Position numbers and translations under genes: made by a program. From Martelella alba (lineage in GTDB: Bacteria > Pseudomonadota > Gammaproteobacteria > Enterobacterales > Enterobacteriaceae), in contig NZ_SZPQ01000001.1 in assembly GCF_005217455.1 (NCBI RefSeq), positions 62,001 through 126,000 of the forward strand: a stretch of DNA of 64,000 bases, written 5' to 3'. Numbering within the stretch: position 1 is the stretch's first letter; every line of letters starts with the position of its first letter. Below the pieces are notes generated by a model. That model was not told the origin of the DNA. It worked only from the letters and a program-made list of their open reading frames with translations, and did not search any database. Of the stretch, positions 30,475 through 39,236 are shown piece after piece.

Positions 30475-30629
30475 AGGGGTGCGCCTGTTAAGGGAACCCG
30501 GATAGTATATCGCACTCTCCCGCTCCGCGATGCCCTTGCGCATAAATTAGCAAAGGGGCCGGCGGCGGGTTGGCGGTTATCGCCGGTCATCCCGGCCGCC
30601 GCCCCGATAAAGCACAAAAGAGGGACCCG

Positions 30630-31379
30630 ATGGTCGAAATGCATCAGGAAATCTTGGACGGCATCGACGTTATCCATGCCGTGCCGGCGGGGCGTTATCA
30701 GGATCCGCTGCCGACCGTACTGTTCTACCATGGCTACACCTCTTCCAAAGAGGTCTATAGCTATTTTGGTTATGCGCTGGGCAAAGCCGGTTTCAGGGCT
30801 ATCCTGCCGGACGCGGACATGCACGGCGCCCGTTTTGACGGTGATGAGCAGCGGCGGTTGACGCATTTTTGGGACATTTTGCGGCGCAATATCGACGAGT
30901 TGCCGGCGCTCAAGGATGCGCTGGCGCGGCGGGGACTGATTGCGGACGCGCGTATCGGCGTCGGCGGCGCGTCCATGGGCGGCATGACCGCGCTTGGCGC
31001 CATGGCGCGCTATCCCTGGCTGCGGGCGGTGGCTGAATTCATGGGCTCGGGGGATTTCCGGCGTTTGCCCGAAACGTTGTTTCCGCCGATACCGCCCACC
31101 TCTCCCGCCCGGCGCCGTGAGTTCGAACGCCGTCTGGCCCCCTTGGCCGAATATGACGTGTTCCATCAACTGGCAAAGCTCGGCGATCGGCCGTTGCTGC
31201 TCTGGCACGGCGAGGCCGATCCGCTGGTGCCGGAGGCGGAAAGCCGCCGGGTGTATGCGGCGTTGGCGGCCGCGGGTCTGGCCGGACAGGCGACCTATCT
31301 GACCGAACCGGGCATCGGCCACAAGATAACCGTGACCGCGCTGGCGGCGGCCGTCCGCTTTTTCCAGGGGAATTTGTAA
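30630..31379 (+). CDS. yjfP: alpha/beta-hydrolase YjfP, carboxylesterase
   Basis: A 249-residue cytosolic esterase, the same length as E. coli YjfP. The nucleophile elbow is GGASMGGMTALG (Ser near residue 114), the acid is in WHGEADPLVPE and the histidine in PGIGHKITV. An oxyanion-side motif FYHGYTSSKEVYSYF lies near residue 30. AGAGGGA stands four bases before the chosen ATG; the open frame reaches 30570. The physiological substrate is unknown. Confidence 0.93.
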   Translation: MVEMHQEILDGIDVIHAVPAGRYQDPLPTVLFYHGYTSSKEVYSYFGYALGKAGFRAILPDADMHGARFDGDEQRRLTHFWDILRRNIDELPALKDALARRGLIADARIGVGGASMGGMTALGAMARYPWLRAVAEFMGSGDFRRLPETLFPPIPPTSPARRREFERRLAPLAEYDVFHQLAKLGDRPLLLWHGEADPLVPEAESRRVYAALAAAGLAGQATYLTEPGIGHKITVTALAAAVRFFQGNL

Positions 31380-31706
31380 ATGCGCCAAGGCTGGCGTCCG
31401 GTGGGGCTTTCGTGGTTTGCGGCAAGAAAAAAGCCCCCGCGGGGGCCAAAAAGGATCACGATGTCGTTATTCTTATGGTATCCCTGGTGCCGGGATAGTC
31501 AAAAACGGATTGGCGCGGGCCAGTGGTGCTGCCTAATTAGCAATCAGTATATGCCAGCCTGTCTGTGCAGGAAATATGACTTTATTGATTGACATTTTCA
31601 AATTTTTTGATTGAAAACTTCAATGTCAATTAATTAATTTGCATATTAATTTTTATGTCTTAAAGCCCCCTGGCAGCGCAACGGCGATTTTTTGCTTGCC
31701 CGGCTC
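31380..31706. other. yjfP-rpsF intergenic region, left part
   Basis: No protein gene. It holds a minus-strand terminator and a possible small RNA (31427-31546), then about 100 very AT-rich bases (31580-31665) with no further pattern that I can name. The ula genes present here in E. coli are absent. Confidence 0.5.
31427..31539 (-). ncRNA. candidate minus-strand small RNA with strong terminator
   Basis: Read on the minus strand, a -10-like TATACT (31546-31551) is followed by about 110 bases. These contain a TATCCC-GGCACCA-GGGATA hairpin and end in a GC-only stem (GCCCC-CGCG-GGGGC, 31433-31446) followed by TTTTTT. The run has no ATG. No minus-strand gene lies just upstream to need this terminator, so an independent transcript is the simplest reading. 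The -35 is weak and I do not recognise the RNA. Confidence 0.35.
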
Positions 31707-31735
31707 TTGTATTCCCGTCGTCATAAATGTACTAT
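31707..31735 (+). promoter_or_regulatory. possible promoter of the rpsF operon
   Basis: TTGTAT, a 17-base spacer and TACTAT lie about 100 bases before rpsF. This leaves room for a leader of about 95 bases. Confidence 0.4.
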
Positions 31736-31779
31736 TGCGCGTCATTTTTCGACCGCACCTAAATCACGTTCCTTGCCTC

Positions 31780-31836
31780 CATGGGCCGCGGTTGACCCGG
31801 ACGGGAGGCTGAATAATCCGTAAGGAGCAGTTCTGT
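31780..31836 (+). promoter_or_regulatory. rpsF leader, likely S6:S18 autoregulatory element
   Basis: The stretch GGACGGGAGGCTGAATAATC and CGTAAGGAGCAG before the ATG is almost the E. coli rpsF leader as I remember it. In E. coli the S6:S18 complex binds a hairpin with a CCG bulge here to repress translation. The identification rests on sequence resemblance. Confidence 0.5.
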
Positions 31837-32232
31837 ATGCGTCATTACGAAATCGTTTTTATGGTTCATCCCGACCAGAGCGAACAGGTCGCCGGCATGA
31901 TCGAGCGCTATACCGGTCTTATCACCAATGCGCAAGGCACCATCCATCGCTTGGAAGACTGGGGGCGCCGTCAACTGGCATACCCGATCAATAAACTGCA
32001 CAAGGCTCACTACGTTCTGTTGAACGTCGAAGCCCCCCAGGAAGTGATCGACGAGCTGGAAACCAACTTCCGCTTCAACGACGCCGTTATCCGCAGCATG
32101 ATCATGCGCGTTAAGCATGCCGTTACCGAAGCTTCGCCGATGGTGAAAGCGAAAGACGAACGCCGCGAGCGTCGTGAAGATTTCGCCGCCGAAGCCAGCG
32201 ATGACAATGATGCTGGGGATTCTGAAGAGTAA
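31837..32232 (+). CDS. rpsF: 30S ribosomal protein bS6
   Basis: A 131-residue S6 that binds the central domain of 16S rRNA with S18. It starts [18 protein letters not shown], has the conserved [20 protein letters not shown], and ends in an acidic tail ([10 protein letters not shown]) that RimK can extend with glutamates. It is the first gene of rpsF-priB-rpsR-rplI. Confidence 0.99.
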   Translation: MRHYEIVFMVHPDQSEQVAGMIERYTGLITNAQGTIHRLEDWGRRQLAYPINKLHKAHYVLLNVEAPQEVIDELETNFRFNDAVIRSMIMRVKHAVTEASPMVKAKDERRERREDFAAEASDDNDAGDSEE

Positions 32233-32238
32233 TCAGTG

Positions 32239-32541
32239 ATGGCGGCTAACCGTCTGATGCTGTCCGGCACCGTGTGCGGGACACTCATGCGCAAGGTCAG
32301 CCCGTCAGGCATTCCTCACTGCCAGTTCGTGCTAGAGCATCGCTCGCAGCAGCAGGAGGCCGGCTTTCCCCGACTAGCATGGTGTCGAATACCCGTGGTG
32401 GTCAGCGGAAAACAATCACAAGAGATAACTCGCAGTATAACGGTCGGCACGCAACTCATCATTCAGGGCTTTCTGTGTTGCCATCAATCGCGCAACGGGT
32501 TAACCAAAATGGTGCTGCATGCCGAGCAGATTGAATTGATA
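32239..32541 (+). CDS. priB: primosomal replication protein N, PriB (main reading)
   Basis: Single-strand DNA-binding OB-fold protein that stabilises PriA on forks during replication restart. The frame continues to the stop codon at 32554-32556, so the full gene is 32239-32556, 105 residues. It opens [19 protein letters not shown] and contains [20 protein letters not shown] and [20 protein letters not shown] directly before the ATG is in frame. It lies between rpsF and rpsR as in E. coli. Confidence 0.9.
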
Positions 32542-32542
32542 G

Positions 32543-32788
<246 letters not shown>

Positions 32789-32826
32789 TCGGTCTTTGTC
32801 CAATAAGACTTTGAGAGGATAAGGTA

Positions 32827-33279
32827 ATGCAAGTCATTCTGCTTGATAAAGTCGCCAACCTGGGCGGCTTGGGTGAACAAGTTAACGTTAAAGCGGGTTA
32901 CGCCCGTAATTTCCTGGTGCCGCAAGGCATGGCCGTACCGGCGACCAAGAAAAACATTGAGTATTTTGAAGTGCGCCGCGCCGAGTTGGAAGCCAAACTG
33001 GCCGAAGTACAATCCGTCGCGCAAGCCCGCGCGGACAAGATCAATGCGTTGGTCAGCGTCACTATCGCCTCGAAAGCCGGCGATGAAGGCAAACTGTTCG
33101 GTTCAATAGGCACCCGCGACATCGCTGACGCCATTACCGCGGCCGGCGTGGACGTCGCCAAGAGCGAAGTGCGTTTGCCGAATGGTGTTTTGCGCACGGT
33201 CGGCGATCATGACATCAGCATCCAGGTACACGGCGAAATTTTTGCCCACCTGAACGTCATTGTTGTCGCTGAAGCCTAA
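32827..33279 (+). CDS. rplI: 50S ribosomal protein bL9
   Basis: A 150-residue L9 that binds domain V of 23S rRNA and affects frame maintenance. The N-domain is [20 protein letters not shown] and [17 protein letters not shown]; a long helix leads to the C-domain [16 protein letters not shown]. It is the last gene of the operon and is followed by a terminator. Confidence 0.99.
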   Translation: MQVILLDKVANLGGLGEQVNVKAGYARNFLVPQGMAVPATKKNIEYFEVRRAELEAKLAEVQSVAQARADKINALVSVTIASKAGDEGKLFGSIGTRDIADAITAAGVDVAKSEVRLPNGVLRTVGDHDISIQVHGEIFAHLNVIVVAEA

Positions 33280-33304
33280 TCGTTCCGCTTAGGTTGCTAT
33301 CAGG

Positions 33305-33328
33305 ACGCCGGCAAATTGCCGGCGTTTT
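33305..33328 (+). terminator. rho-independent terminator after rplI
   Basis: ACGCCGGCAA-A-TTGCCGGCGT with TTT after it (practical loop AAATT). It ends the rpsF-rplI operon. Confidence 0.8.
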
Positions 33329-33388
33329 GCGTTTCGGGGCGCGGGACGGGGAAGACCCTCGCCAGACATCCCGTCGGCCGGGATGCAT

Positions 33389-33901
33389 TCATCGGCGCAG
33401 GTAAGCACCGTCAGGCTGCCGGATGAACTTGATGCTGGCGGTGGGACTGACCTCGATCTCCAGCGACGCCACCAGACCCTGGGCATTAAGATCAATCACC
33501 ACCTGTTGCCCGGCGTGCAGGTTGCTTAACGGTTTATCGTCTCCTTCCGCCTGAGCCATGGCGAACACGTCCGCCACCGGCAGATTATGCTGCCGAAACA
33601 ACTGCGCCAGCGTCTGGCCCTCCACGATACGGTATTTCCGCACCTCATCCGCCGCGGGGGGCGCGCTATGGCCGGCGGTATCGGTATCCGCCAGTTCGGC
33701 TTGCATGACATCGCCCGGACCGGCCTGATTTTCCGCATTCCGGCCGGTGGCAACGCGATCATCGGGAGAATAAGGCCAGAGCAAGGCCAACATAATGAGC
33801 GCCGCCGAAATCAGCAGCCCTCGCCGATGAAACAACGGCAACGGATGCATCCAGTGCAATTGCTCCGGCCAGTACCAGATTTTTTTCAGTAAGTTGAGCA
33901 T
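33389..33901 (-). CDS. ytfB: OapA/LysM-like cell-envelope protein YtfB
   Basis: A bitopic inner-membrane protein of about 170 residues. It has a cytoplasmic N-terminus [20 protein letters not shown], one transmembrane helix ([14 protein letters not shown] near residue 30), a Pro/Ala-rich spacer and a C-terminal OapA domain ([35 protein letters not shown]). E. coli YtfB binds glycans and has been tied to division and adhesion. The open frame reaches 34027 but the alignment with YtfB supports the start at 33901; its ribosome site is weak. Confidence 0.85.
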   Translation of the reverse strand: MLNLLKKIWYWPEQLHWMHPLPLFHRRGLLISAALIMLALLWPYSPDDRVATGRNAENQAGPGDVMQAELADTDTAGHSAPPAADEVRKYRIVEGQTLAQLFRQHNLPVADVFAMAQAEGDDKPLSNLHAGQQVVIDLNAQGLVASLEIEVSPTASIKFIRQPDGAYLRR

Positions 33902-34225
33902 CGGACGGCCTATTGCTTGGGATTCATCTCCGGGACGGATAGATTTCGCCGGCGGCCATTGGAATTTGCCGAAAGCCGGCAAGATCCCGCCCGGGCCTCT
34001 GTGTTTCCCGCGGGCAATTCTGCCCATGCTAACCTCTCTTGCACTATTTTATTGCTTACACCGGGAAGTATAGAGCGCTGCCAACCTTTCCACCATGCCT
34101 TATCAACCCGGCCGCCGATATCGTATATCGCGCATTGTCGCACACATTCCCTAATTAGGAGGATTTTACCTCAAACGCTGGCGCTGATATGCTGCGCCTT
34201 TCGCTTTTTATCAAATCAAGGAAAA

Positions 34226-34849
34226 ATGATGACGACAACCTCTTTAGATAGCGTCGAGGCGCAGGCCAGTTACGGTATCGGTCTGCAGGTAGGGCAGCAA
34301 CTTCGGGAATCGGGCCTGGAGGACTTGTTGCCCGAAGCCCTCTTGGCCGGGCTCGGCGACGCATTGGCGGGACGTCCGCCGTCGGTGCCGGTGGACGCTA
34401 TCCATCGGGCGCTGCGTATCGTCCATGAACGGGCCGATACGGCGCGTCACGAGCGTCAGGAGCAACTCGCCGCCGAAGGCCGGCGCTTCCTGGAAGACAA
34501 TGCCGGCAAAGAAGGGGTCCGCCAAACGGAATCCGGTCTGCAGTTCAAAGTGCTGCAAGAAGGGCAGGGCGCCATTCCCGTGCGCCAGGATCGGGTACGG
34601 GTGCATTACACCGGCCGTCTGCTGGATGGATCGGTTTTCGACAGTTCCGTCCAGCGCGGTCAACCCGCCGAATTCCCGGTAAACGGCGTTATTCCCGGTT
34701 GGATCGAGGCACTGACCCTGATGCCGGTCGGTTCGCGCTGGGAATTGTTTATTCCTCATCATCTGGCCTATGGCGAACGTGGCGCCGGCGCGTCCATACC
34801 CCCTTTCAGTACATTGGTTTTTGATGTCGAACTGTTGGAGATTCTCTGA
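34226..34849 (+). CDS. fklB: FKBP-type peptidyl-prolyl isomerase FklB (FKBP22)
   Basis: A dimeric prolyl isomerase of 207 residues. The N-terminal helical dimerisation domain ([20 protein letters not shown]) is followed by a long helix and the FKBP domain with [35 protein letters not shown] and [24 protein letters not shown]. The two adjacent ATGs at 34226 and 34229 follow AAGGA. The open frame extends far upstream to 33917 without protein-like sequence. Confidence 0.96.
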   Translation: MMTTTSLDSVEAQASYGIGLQVGQQLRESGLEDLLPEALLAGLGDALAGRPPSVPVDAIHRALRIVHERADTARHERQEQLAAEGRRFLEDNAGKEGVRQTESGLQFKVLQEGQGAIPVRQDRVRVHYTGRLLDGSVFDSSVQRGQPAEFPVNGVIPGWIEALTLMPVGSRWELFIPHHLAYGERGAGASIPPFSTLVFDVELLEIL

Positions 34850-35054
34850 CGCCGTTATCGTTAAACTGCCGCCCCGGCGTTGTGGCGCCGTATTCGAATG
34901 GCTTTTCGAAGGAAAAAAAACTAGTCTTTTTATACGCGGGTGCTTTCAAACGTCGCGGCGGATCCCCTAAACGGGATGGCCGCGTCTGGCTGGCTGAGAA
35001 GGCCGCTTGAAGGATGACGCGCAATGTAAAGCAGCAATTTGTCCGAGGTGCGTA

Positions 35055-35801
35055 ATGATTGAAGAAATAAGCCAATTGGCGCGCGAGGCGGGGGCGGCTA
35101 TTATGCGGGTGTACGCGGGCGATATTCCGCTGGGTCTGACGCATAAGCAGGATGATTCGCCGCTGACCGCCGCGGATTTGGCCGCCCACCGTACCATCGC
35201 CGCCGGTTTGGCGAAACTGGCGCCGGAAATCCCGGTGCTGTCCGAGGAAGCCCCGCCCGCCTGGGAAATCCGGCGCGGCTGGAGCCGCTATTGGCTGGTG
35301 GACCCCCTGGACGGCACCAAGGAGTTTTTACGGCGTAACGGCGAATTCACGGTAAACATCGCGCTGATAGAGGATGGCGCGCCGGTAATGGGGGTCGTTT
35401 ATGCCCCGGTTGGCAATACCCTCTATGCCGCCGCCGATGGCAGGGCCTGGAAAACGGCCGCTGAAGGTGAACGATTGGCTATTCACTGTAAAGAAGCGCG
35501 TCCGCCGTTGGTGGTCATCAGCCGTTCCCATAGCGACGACCAGGAATTACAGGATTACCTTGGCCAATTGGGCGAGCACCAGACGGTGACCATAGGCTCA
35601 TCGCTGAAGTTTTGCCTGGTGGCGGAAGGCAGCGCCCAACTCTATCCCCGTTTCGGGCCAACCAATATCTGGGATACCGCCGCCGGTCATGCGGTGGCCC
35701 TCGGGGCCGGGGCTGTGGTCAACGATTGGTCCGGGCGCGCGCTGGACTATCATCCGCGGGAATCCTTTCTCAATCCGGGGTTCAGGGTATCGTTGTTCTA
35801 A
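35055..35801 (+). CDS. cysQ: 3'(2'),5'-bisphosphate nucleotidase CysQ
   Basis: Removes the 3'-phosphate of PAP made during sulfate assimilation. It has 248 residues. Metal-site motifs of the inositol-phosphatase fold are [28 protein letters not shown] and [22 protein letters not shown] stands before the ATG at 35055; the open frame begins at 35007. It converges on ytfJ. Confidence 0.97.
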   Translation: MIEEISQLAREAGAAIMRVYAGDIPLGLTHKQDDSPLTAADLAAHRTIAAGLAKLAPEIPVLSEEAPPAWEIRRGWSRYWLVDPLDGTKEFLRRNGEFTVNIALIEDGAPVMGVVYAPVGNTLYAAADGRAWKTAAEGERLAIHCKEARPPLVVISRSHSDDQELQDYLGQLGEHQTVTIGSSLKFCLVAEGSAQLYPRFGPTNIWDTAAGHAVALGAGAVVNDWSGRALDYHPRESFLNPGFRVSLF

Positions 35802-35807
35802 GTCCCT

Positions 35808-36374
35808 TCAGCGTGCGCCCCTGGGCAAGAGACGGCGCACTAAACCGGTGACCTGCTGGACATCCTGGAGGGTCAGAGGGCCTTCCTTCACATAGCGCAC
35901 CCGTCCGCGGTCATCCGTCACCACAATCGCCGAGCTTTTGGCCTTAAGGCCCCAGGCCCGGCGCGCATTACCGTGCCCATCCAAGATAAATTGCCATTGC
36001 GGCGATTGCTTTTTGTTGTTTTTCAGCCAATTGCCCGCGTAGGTACCGTCACCGAGCAAGGTGTCGTCGCCGTTCATGATTGTCGTCGTCTGGTAATATT
36101 TTAACGGTAGATTGGCCTTGCGGATTGACTCAATCATGGCGGCGTTCATTTCGCTTGCGGAAGTGCGGGCGGCGATATGCTGAATGAGATGAATTTTTCC
36201 GGTGAGCTGCGCGCTATTCCAAAATTTGTAGCTAAACTCATTATCCTGGTAGAGCAGTTCACCCTGATAGGCGATACCCACTTTGGGAAGCGGCGCGCCT
36301 ATCCGGAGATTTTGGGCCTCAAGGCCGAAGGAGATAAGCCATAGCAAAATGATAAGGACATAACGGCGAAACAT
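35808..36374 (-). CDS. ytfJ: periplasmic thioredoxin-fold protein YtfJ
   Basis: A secreted protein of 188 residues starting MFRRYVLIILLWLISFGLEA (signal peptide). The mature part aligns throughout with E. coli YtfJ (GAPLPKVGIAYQGEL, KFWNSAQLTGKIHLIQHIAA, YQTTTIMNGDD). The fold is thioredoxin-like, but the usual CxxC is absent and its function is unknown. GAGGAG lies seven bases before the start. It is divergent from ytfK. Confidence 0.93.
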   Translation of the reverse strand: MFRRYVLIILLWLISFGLEAQNLRIGAPLPKVGIAYQGELLYQDNEFSYKFWNSAQLTGKIHLIQHIAARTSASEMNAAMIESIRKANLPLKYYQTTTIMNGDDTLLGDGTYAGNWLKNNKKQSPQWQFILDGHGNARRAWGLKAKSSAIVVTDDRGRVRYVKEGPLTLQDVQQVTGLVRRLLPRGAR

Positions 36375-36421
36375 GGAACGACTCCTCATGGGACCTGACC
36401 AGCATAACGCACTGCGTTAAA

Positions 36422-36448
36422 TGACAGAACGAATATGCCATTCTGTCA
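36422..36448. promoter_or_regulatory. inverted repeat between ytfJ and ytfK
   Basis: TGACAGAA and TTCTGTCA form perfect 8-base arms separated by 11 bases. The CTGTCA half-sites are those of a Pho box but inverted, not tandem. E. coli ytfK is PhoB-activated, so a PhoB-related role is possible. Confidence 0.35.
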
Positions 36449-36591
36449 AATTATGTAAATACCGCGTAGCAGTCCTGAAACTGCGTGAACTAAAGCACAT
36501 ATCTTCGCTCTTAAAGAAAGTAGTGTTGATGCACAAGCCGAAAGGCAAGCGCAGGGCAGGACGAAGTCAATCACGGGAGCAAAGTAAAAAA

Positions 36592-36798
36592 ATGAGAATC
36601 TTCCATCGCTTTAACGCTCTTAAAGTAGCAACTTATGTAAAGACCTTATTCCGCGGCAGAATCTACATCAAAGGCTTCGGTGCCTTTGAATTCGATAAAG
36701 GCAAGATTTTACCCCCTAAGGTCCGTGATAAGCAGCATTACCATGTGATGTCCGAAGTCAATCGTCAGATCATGCGACTACAGTCCGAATTGGCCTGA
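36592..36798 (+). CDS. ytfK: stringent-response regulator YtfK
   Basis: A 68-residue protein, the E. coli length, reading [36 protein letters not shown] and [18 protein letters not shown]. coli YtfK binds SpoT and tilts it toward (p)ppGpp synthesis. The open frame extends to 36421, but the internal ATG gives the family start. Its nearest ribosome-like site (GGGAG) is 12 bases away, a long spacing. Confidence 0.93.
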   Translation: MRIFHRFNALKVATYVKTLFRGRIYIKGFGAFEFDKGKILPPKVRDKQHYHVMSEVNRQIMRLQSELA

Positions 36799-36898
36799 CG
36801 GCCCCGCCTCTGCGGGCGATAAGCCGGCAGAGGCAATCCGCCCACGCTTCCGCTCACCCATCCACGCGTTCGACCGACGTCACCCCAGCGCCCGTCCC

Positions 36899-38230
36899 TT
36901 AGGCCACATGGCTGGAATCGCTGGTTTGCGCCAAAATCAGCGTGGATTTCTCTTCCAGGCGTGTAACCAGCAACTGATCGATTTTGTAGCTGTCGATATC
37001 CACTACTTCAAATTTGTATCCGGCATAGCGGACAAAGTCGGTGCGCTTGGGGATTTTGCGTAGCATGAACATCATGAAACCGCCGATGGTTTCATAATTG
37101 CCGGCCTGGGGGAATTCCTCGATATCCAATACCCGCATCACATCGTCAATGGGCGTGCCGCCCTCGATAAGCCAGGAATTTTCGTCGCGGGCGACGATCT
37201 GCTCTTCCAGTCCCTGACCCACCAGATCGCCCATCAACGTGGTCATCACATCGTTTAGCGTAATGATGCCGACCACCAACGCATATTCATTGAGGATAAC
37301 GGCGAAGTCCTCGCCGGCGGTTTTAAAGCTTTCCAACGCCTCGGACAGTGTCAGGGTATCCGGTACGATCAATGCCGAGCGGATCTGCACCCCGCTGTTG
37401 AGCGCCAGGCTTTGATTGCCCAGCACGCGGTTAAGCAAGTCCTTGGAGTCCACATAGCCGACGATATGGTCGATATTGGCGTCGCAGACCAGAAACTTCG
37501 AGTGGGGATGGGTGGCGATTTTTTCCTTGATGCTGTCTTCGGTTTCGCGCAGATCGAAATAGATGATGCTTTCGCGCGAAGTCATGGAAGACGGCACCGT
37601 GCGCGATTCCAGCTCAAACACGTTTTCGATAAGCTCATGTTCCTGCTTGCGCAGCACCCCGGCCAGGGCGCCGGCTTCCACTACCGCATAGATGTCGTCG
37701 GAGGTGATGTCCTCTTTTCGCACCATCGGCAGCTTCAATAGCCGGAAGATGACGTTGGCCAAACCGTTGAACGCCCATACCAGCGGGCGGAAGACCAGCA
37801 GGCAGAAGCGCATGGGGTTGATGATCCAGACGGCGCAAGCCTCGGGAGAAATCATACCGATGCGTTTCGGGGTCAGGTCCGAGAACAGGATGAACAGACC
37901 GGTAACCAGGGTGAAGGAAATGATGAAACTGATCTGATCGGCCAGCTCCGGCGACATAAAGCGAACCAGAATGGCTGAAAACGCCGGCGAAAAGGCCGCG
38001 TCGCCCACGATTCCGCCGAGTATGGCCACCGCGTTCAAACCGATTTGAATGACGGTAAAAAAAATACCGGGCGTTTCCTGGAGTTGCAGCACGCGTTGGG
38101 CGTTGATGTTGCCCTCGTCGGCCATGACCTTAAGCTTGATCTTGCGCGCGGCCGCCAGGGAAATCTCCGAAACGGAGAAAAAGGCGCTCACCGCGATGAG
38201 GAGCAAAATAAGCAGGATACTGTTTAACAT
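36899..38230 (-). CDS. paeA: polyamine exporter PaeA (YtfL), CNNM/CBS/CorC family
   Basis: A 443-residue inner-membrane protein. The N-terminal CNNM (DUF21) domain has about four helices (MLNSILLILLLIAVSAFF onward). Two CBS domains follow (FELESRTVPSSMTSRESI and DTLTLSEALESFKTAG) and a CorC/HlyC domain ends it (ENSWLIEGGTPIDDVMRVLD). It aligns closely with E. coli YtfL, described as a cadaverine/putrescine exporter. Transcribed on the minus strand after msrA with a 140-base gap. Confidence 0.95.
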   Translation of the reverse strand: MLNSILLILLLIAVSAFFSVSEISLAAARKIKLKVMADEGNINAQRVLQLQETPGIFFTVIQIGLNAVAILGGIVGDAAFSPAFSAILVRFMSPELADQISFIISFTLVTGLFILFSDLTPKRIGMISPEACAVWIINPMRFCLLVFRPLVWAFNGLANVIFRLLKLPMVRKEDITSDDIYAVVEAGALAGVLRKQEHELIENVFELESRTVPSSMTSRESIIYFDLRETEDSIKEKIATHPHSKFLVCDANIDHIVGYVDSKDLLNRVLGNQSLALNSGVQIRSALIVPDTLTLSEALESFKTAGEDFAVILNEYALVVGIITLNDVMTTLMGDLVGQGLEEQIVARDENSWLIEGGTPIDDVMRVLDIEEFPQAGNYETIGGFMMFMLRKIPKRTDFVRYAGYKFEVVDIDSYKIDQLLVTRLEEKSTLILAQTSDSSHVA

Positions 38231-38306
38231 AATCTGACCACTTCGGGCTGGATGATTTCAGCGCGCCTTCGCCGGGCAATGATTTGACAACCAGGAATAG
38301 TGCAAT

Positions 38307-38330
38307 GGTCGCCGGCTTGCGCCGGCGACC
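38307..38330. repeat. perfect GC-rich hairpin between msrA and ytfL
   Basis: GGTCGCCGGC-TTGC-GCCGGCGACC, a 10-base-pair stem with a 4-base loop and no U-run on either strand. It may be a REP-like or mRNA-stabilising element. Confidence 0.5.
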
Positions 38331-38369
38331 CGTCTAGTATAACAGCAGCCAGGCCAAGGCCGCTAATGA

Positions 38370-39008
38370 TTACGCCTGCGCCGGCAGGCAAACGCCGATA
38401 CCGCCGAGGCTGCAATACCCCTGCGGGTTTTTATGCAGGTATTGCTGGTGTTCGTCTTCGGCATAATAAAAAGGCGTGGCCGGTTCTATCTCGGTGGTAA
38501 TGTTCCGATCATCGCCCGACTGTGCCATCGCCGTCTGAAACCGCCCCTTGCTTTCCTCGGCGGCGGATTTCTGGGCGGGCGTCACCGCGTAGATGGCCGA
38601 GCGGTATTGCGTTCCGATATCGCCTTTTTGCCGCATTCCTTGCGCCGGATCGTGGTTTTCCCAGAACAGTTGCAACAATTCCTCATAGGAGACGGCCGAG
38701 GGATCGAACACCACCCGTACCGTCTCGGCATGGCCGGTCTGACCGGTACAAACCTCGCGGTAGGTGGGATTGGGGGTATAGCCGCCGGCATAGCCGGCCG
38801 CCGTGCTGTAGACGCCGGGCAACGCCCAGAACAGCCTTTCGACGCCCCAGAAACAGCCCATCGCGAATAACGCCACCTCCATGCCATCCGGGACCTGCGT
38901 CATGGAGTGGCCGTTAACGCTATGCGTGGTCGCCACCGGCATCGGCGTTGTACGGCCTGGTAACGCGTCATGCTGCGCTACCCTCTGGTTTTTCTTGAAA
39001 ATGTCCAT
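38370..39008 (-). CDS. msrA: peptide-methionine (S)-S-oxide reductase MsrA
   Basis: Repairs the S epimer of oxidised methionine. It has 212 residues, as in E. coli. The catalytic cysteine is in [19 protein letters not shown] (near residue 51); further motifs are [24 protein letters not shown] and [12 protein letters not shown]. Resolving cysteines lie near the C-terminus. CAGGAG is seven bases before the ATG; the open frame extends to 39095. It is divergent from tamA. Confidence 0.97.
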   Translation of the reverse strand: MDIFKKNQRVAQHDALPGRTTPMPVATTHSVNGHSMTQVPDGMEVALFAMGCFWGVERLFWALPGVYSTAAGYAGGYTPNPTYREVCTGQTGHAETVRVVFDPSAVSYEELLQLFWENHDPAQGMRQKGDIGTQYRSAIYAVTPAQKSAAEESKGRFQTAMAQSGDDRNITTEIEPATPFYYAEDEHQQYLHKNPQGYCSLGGIGVCLPAQA

Positions 39009-39236
39009 CGGGGGACTCCTGTATGAGCGATTTATCGTAAAAATGGGCGATAGTCTGTTGTTTAACACATTTACTTTACAGACAATAAACGCCAATTTTA
39101 CGTTGAGATATCTTTGTAAGACTGTATTTTAGGGCAAACGGATGATAACAATCACCGAGGCCGGTTATCATCTGAAACGATGGCGATCCAGCGCGTATGG
39201 AGTTCCATTTCTGGGAAAGCAAATTCAGGAGCCAGT

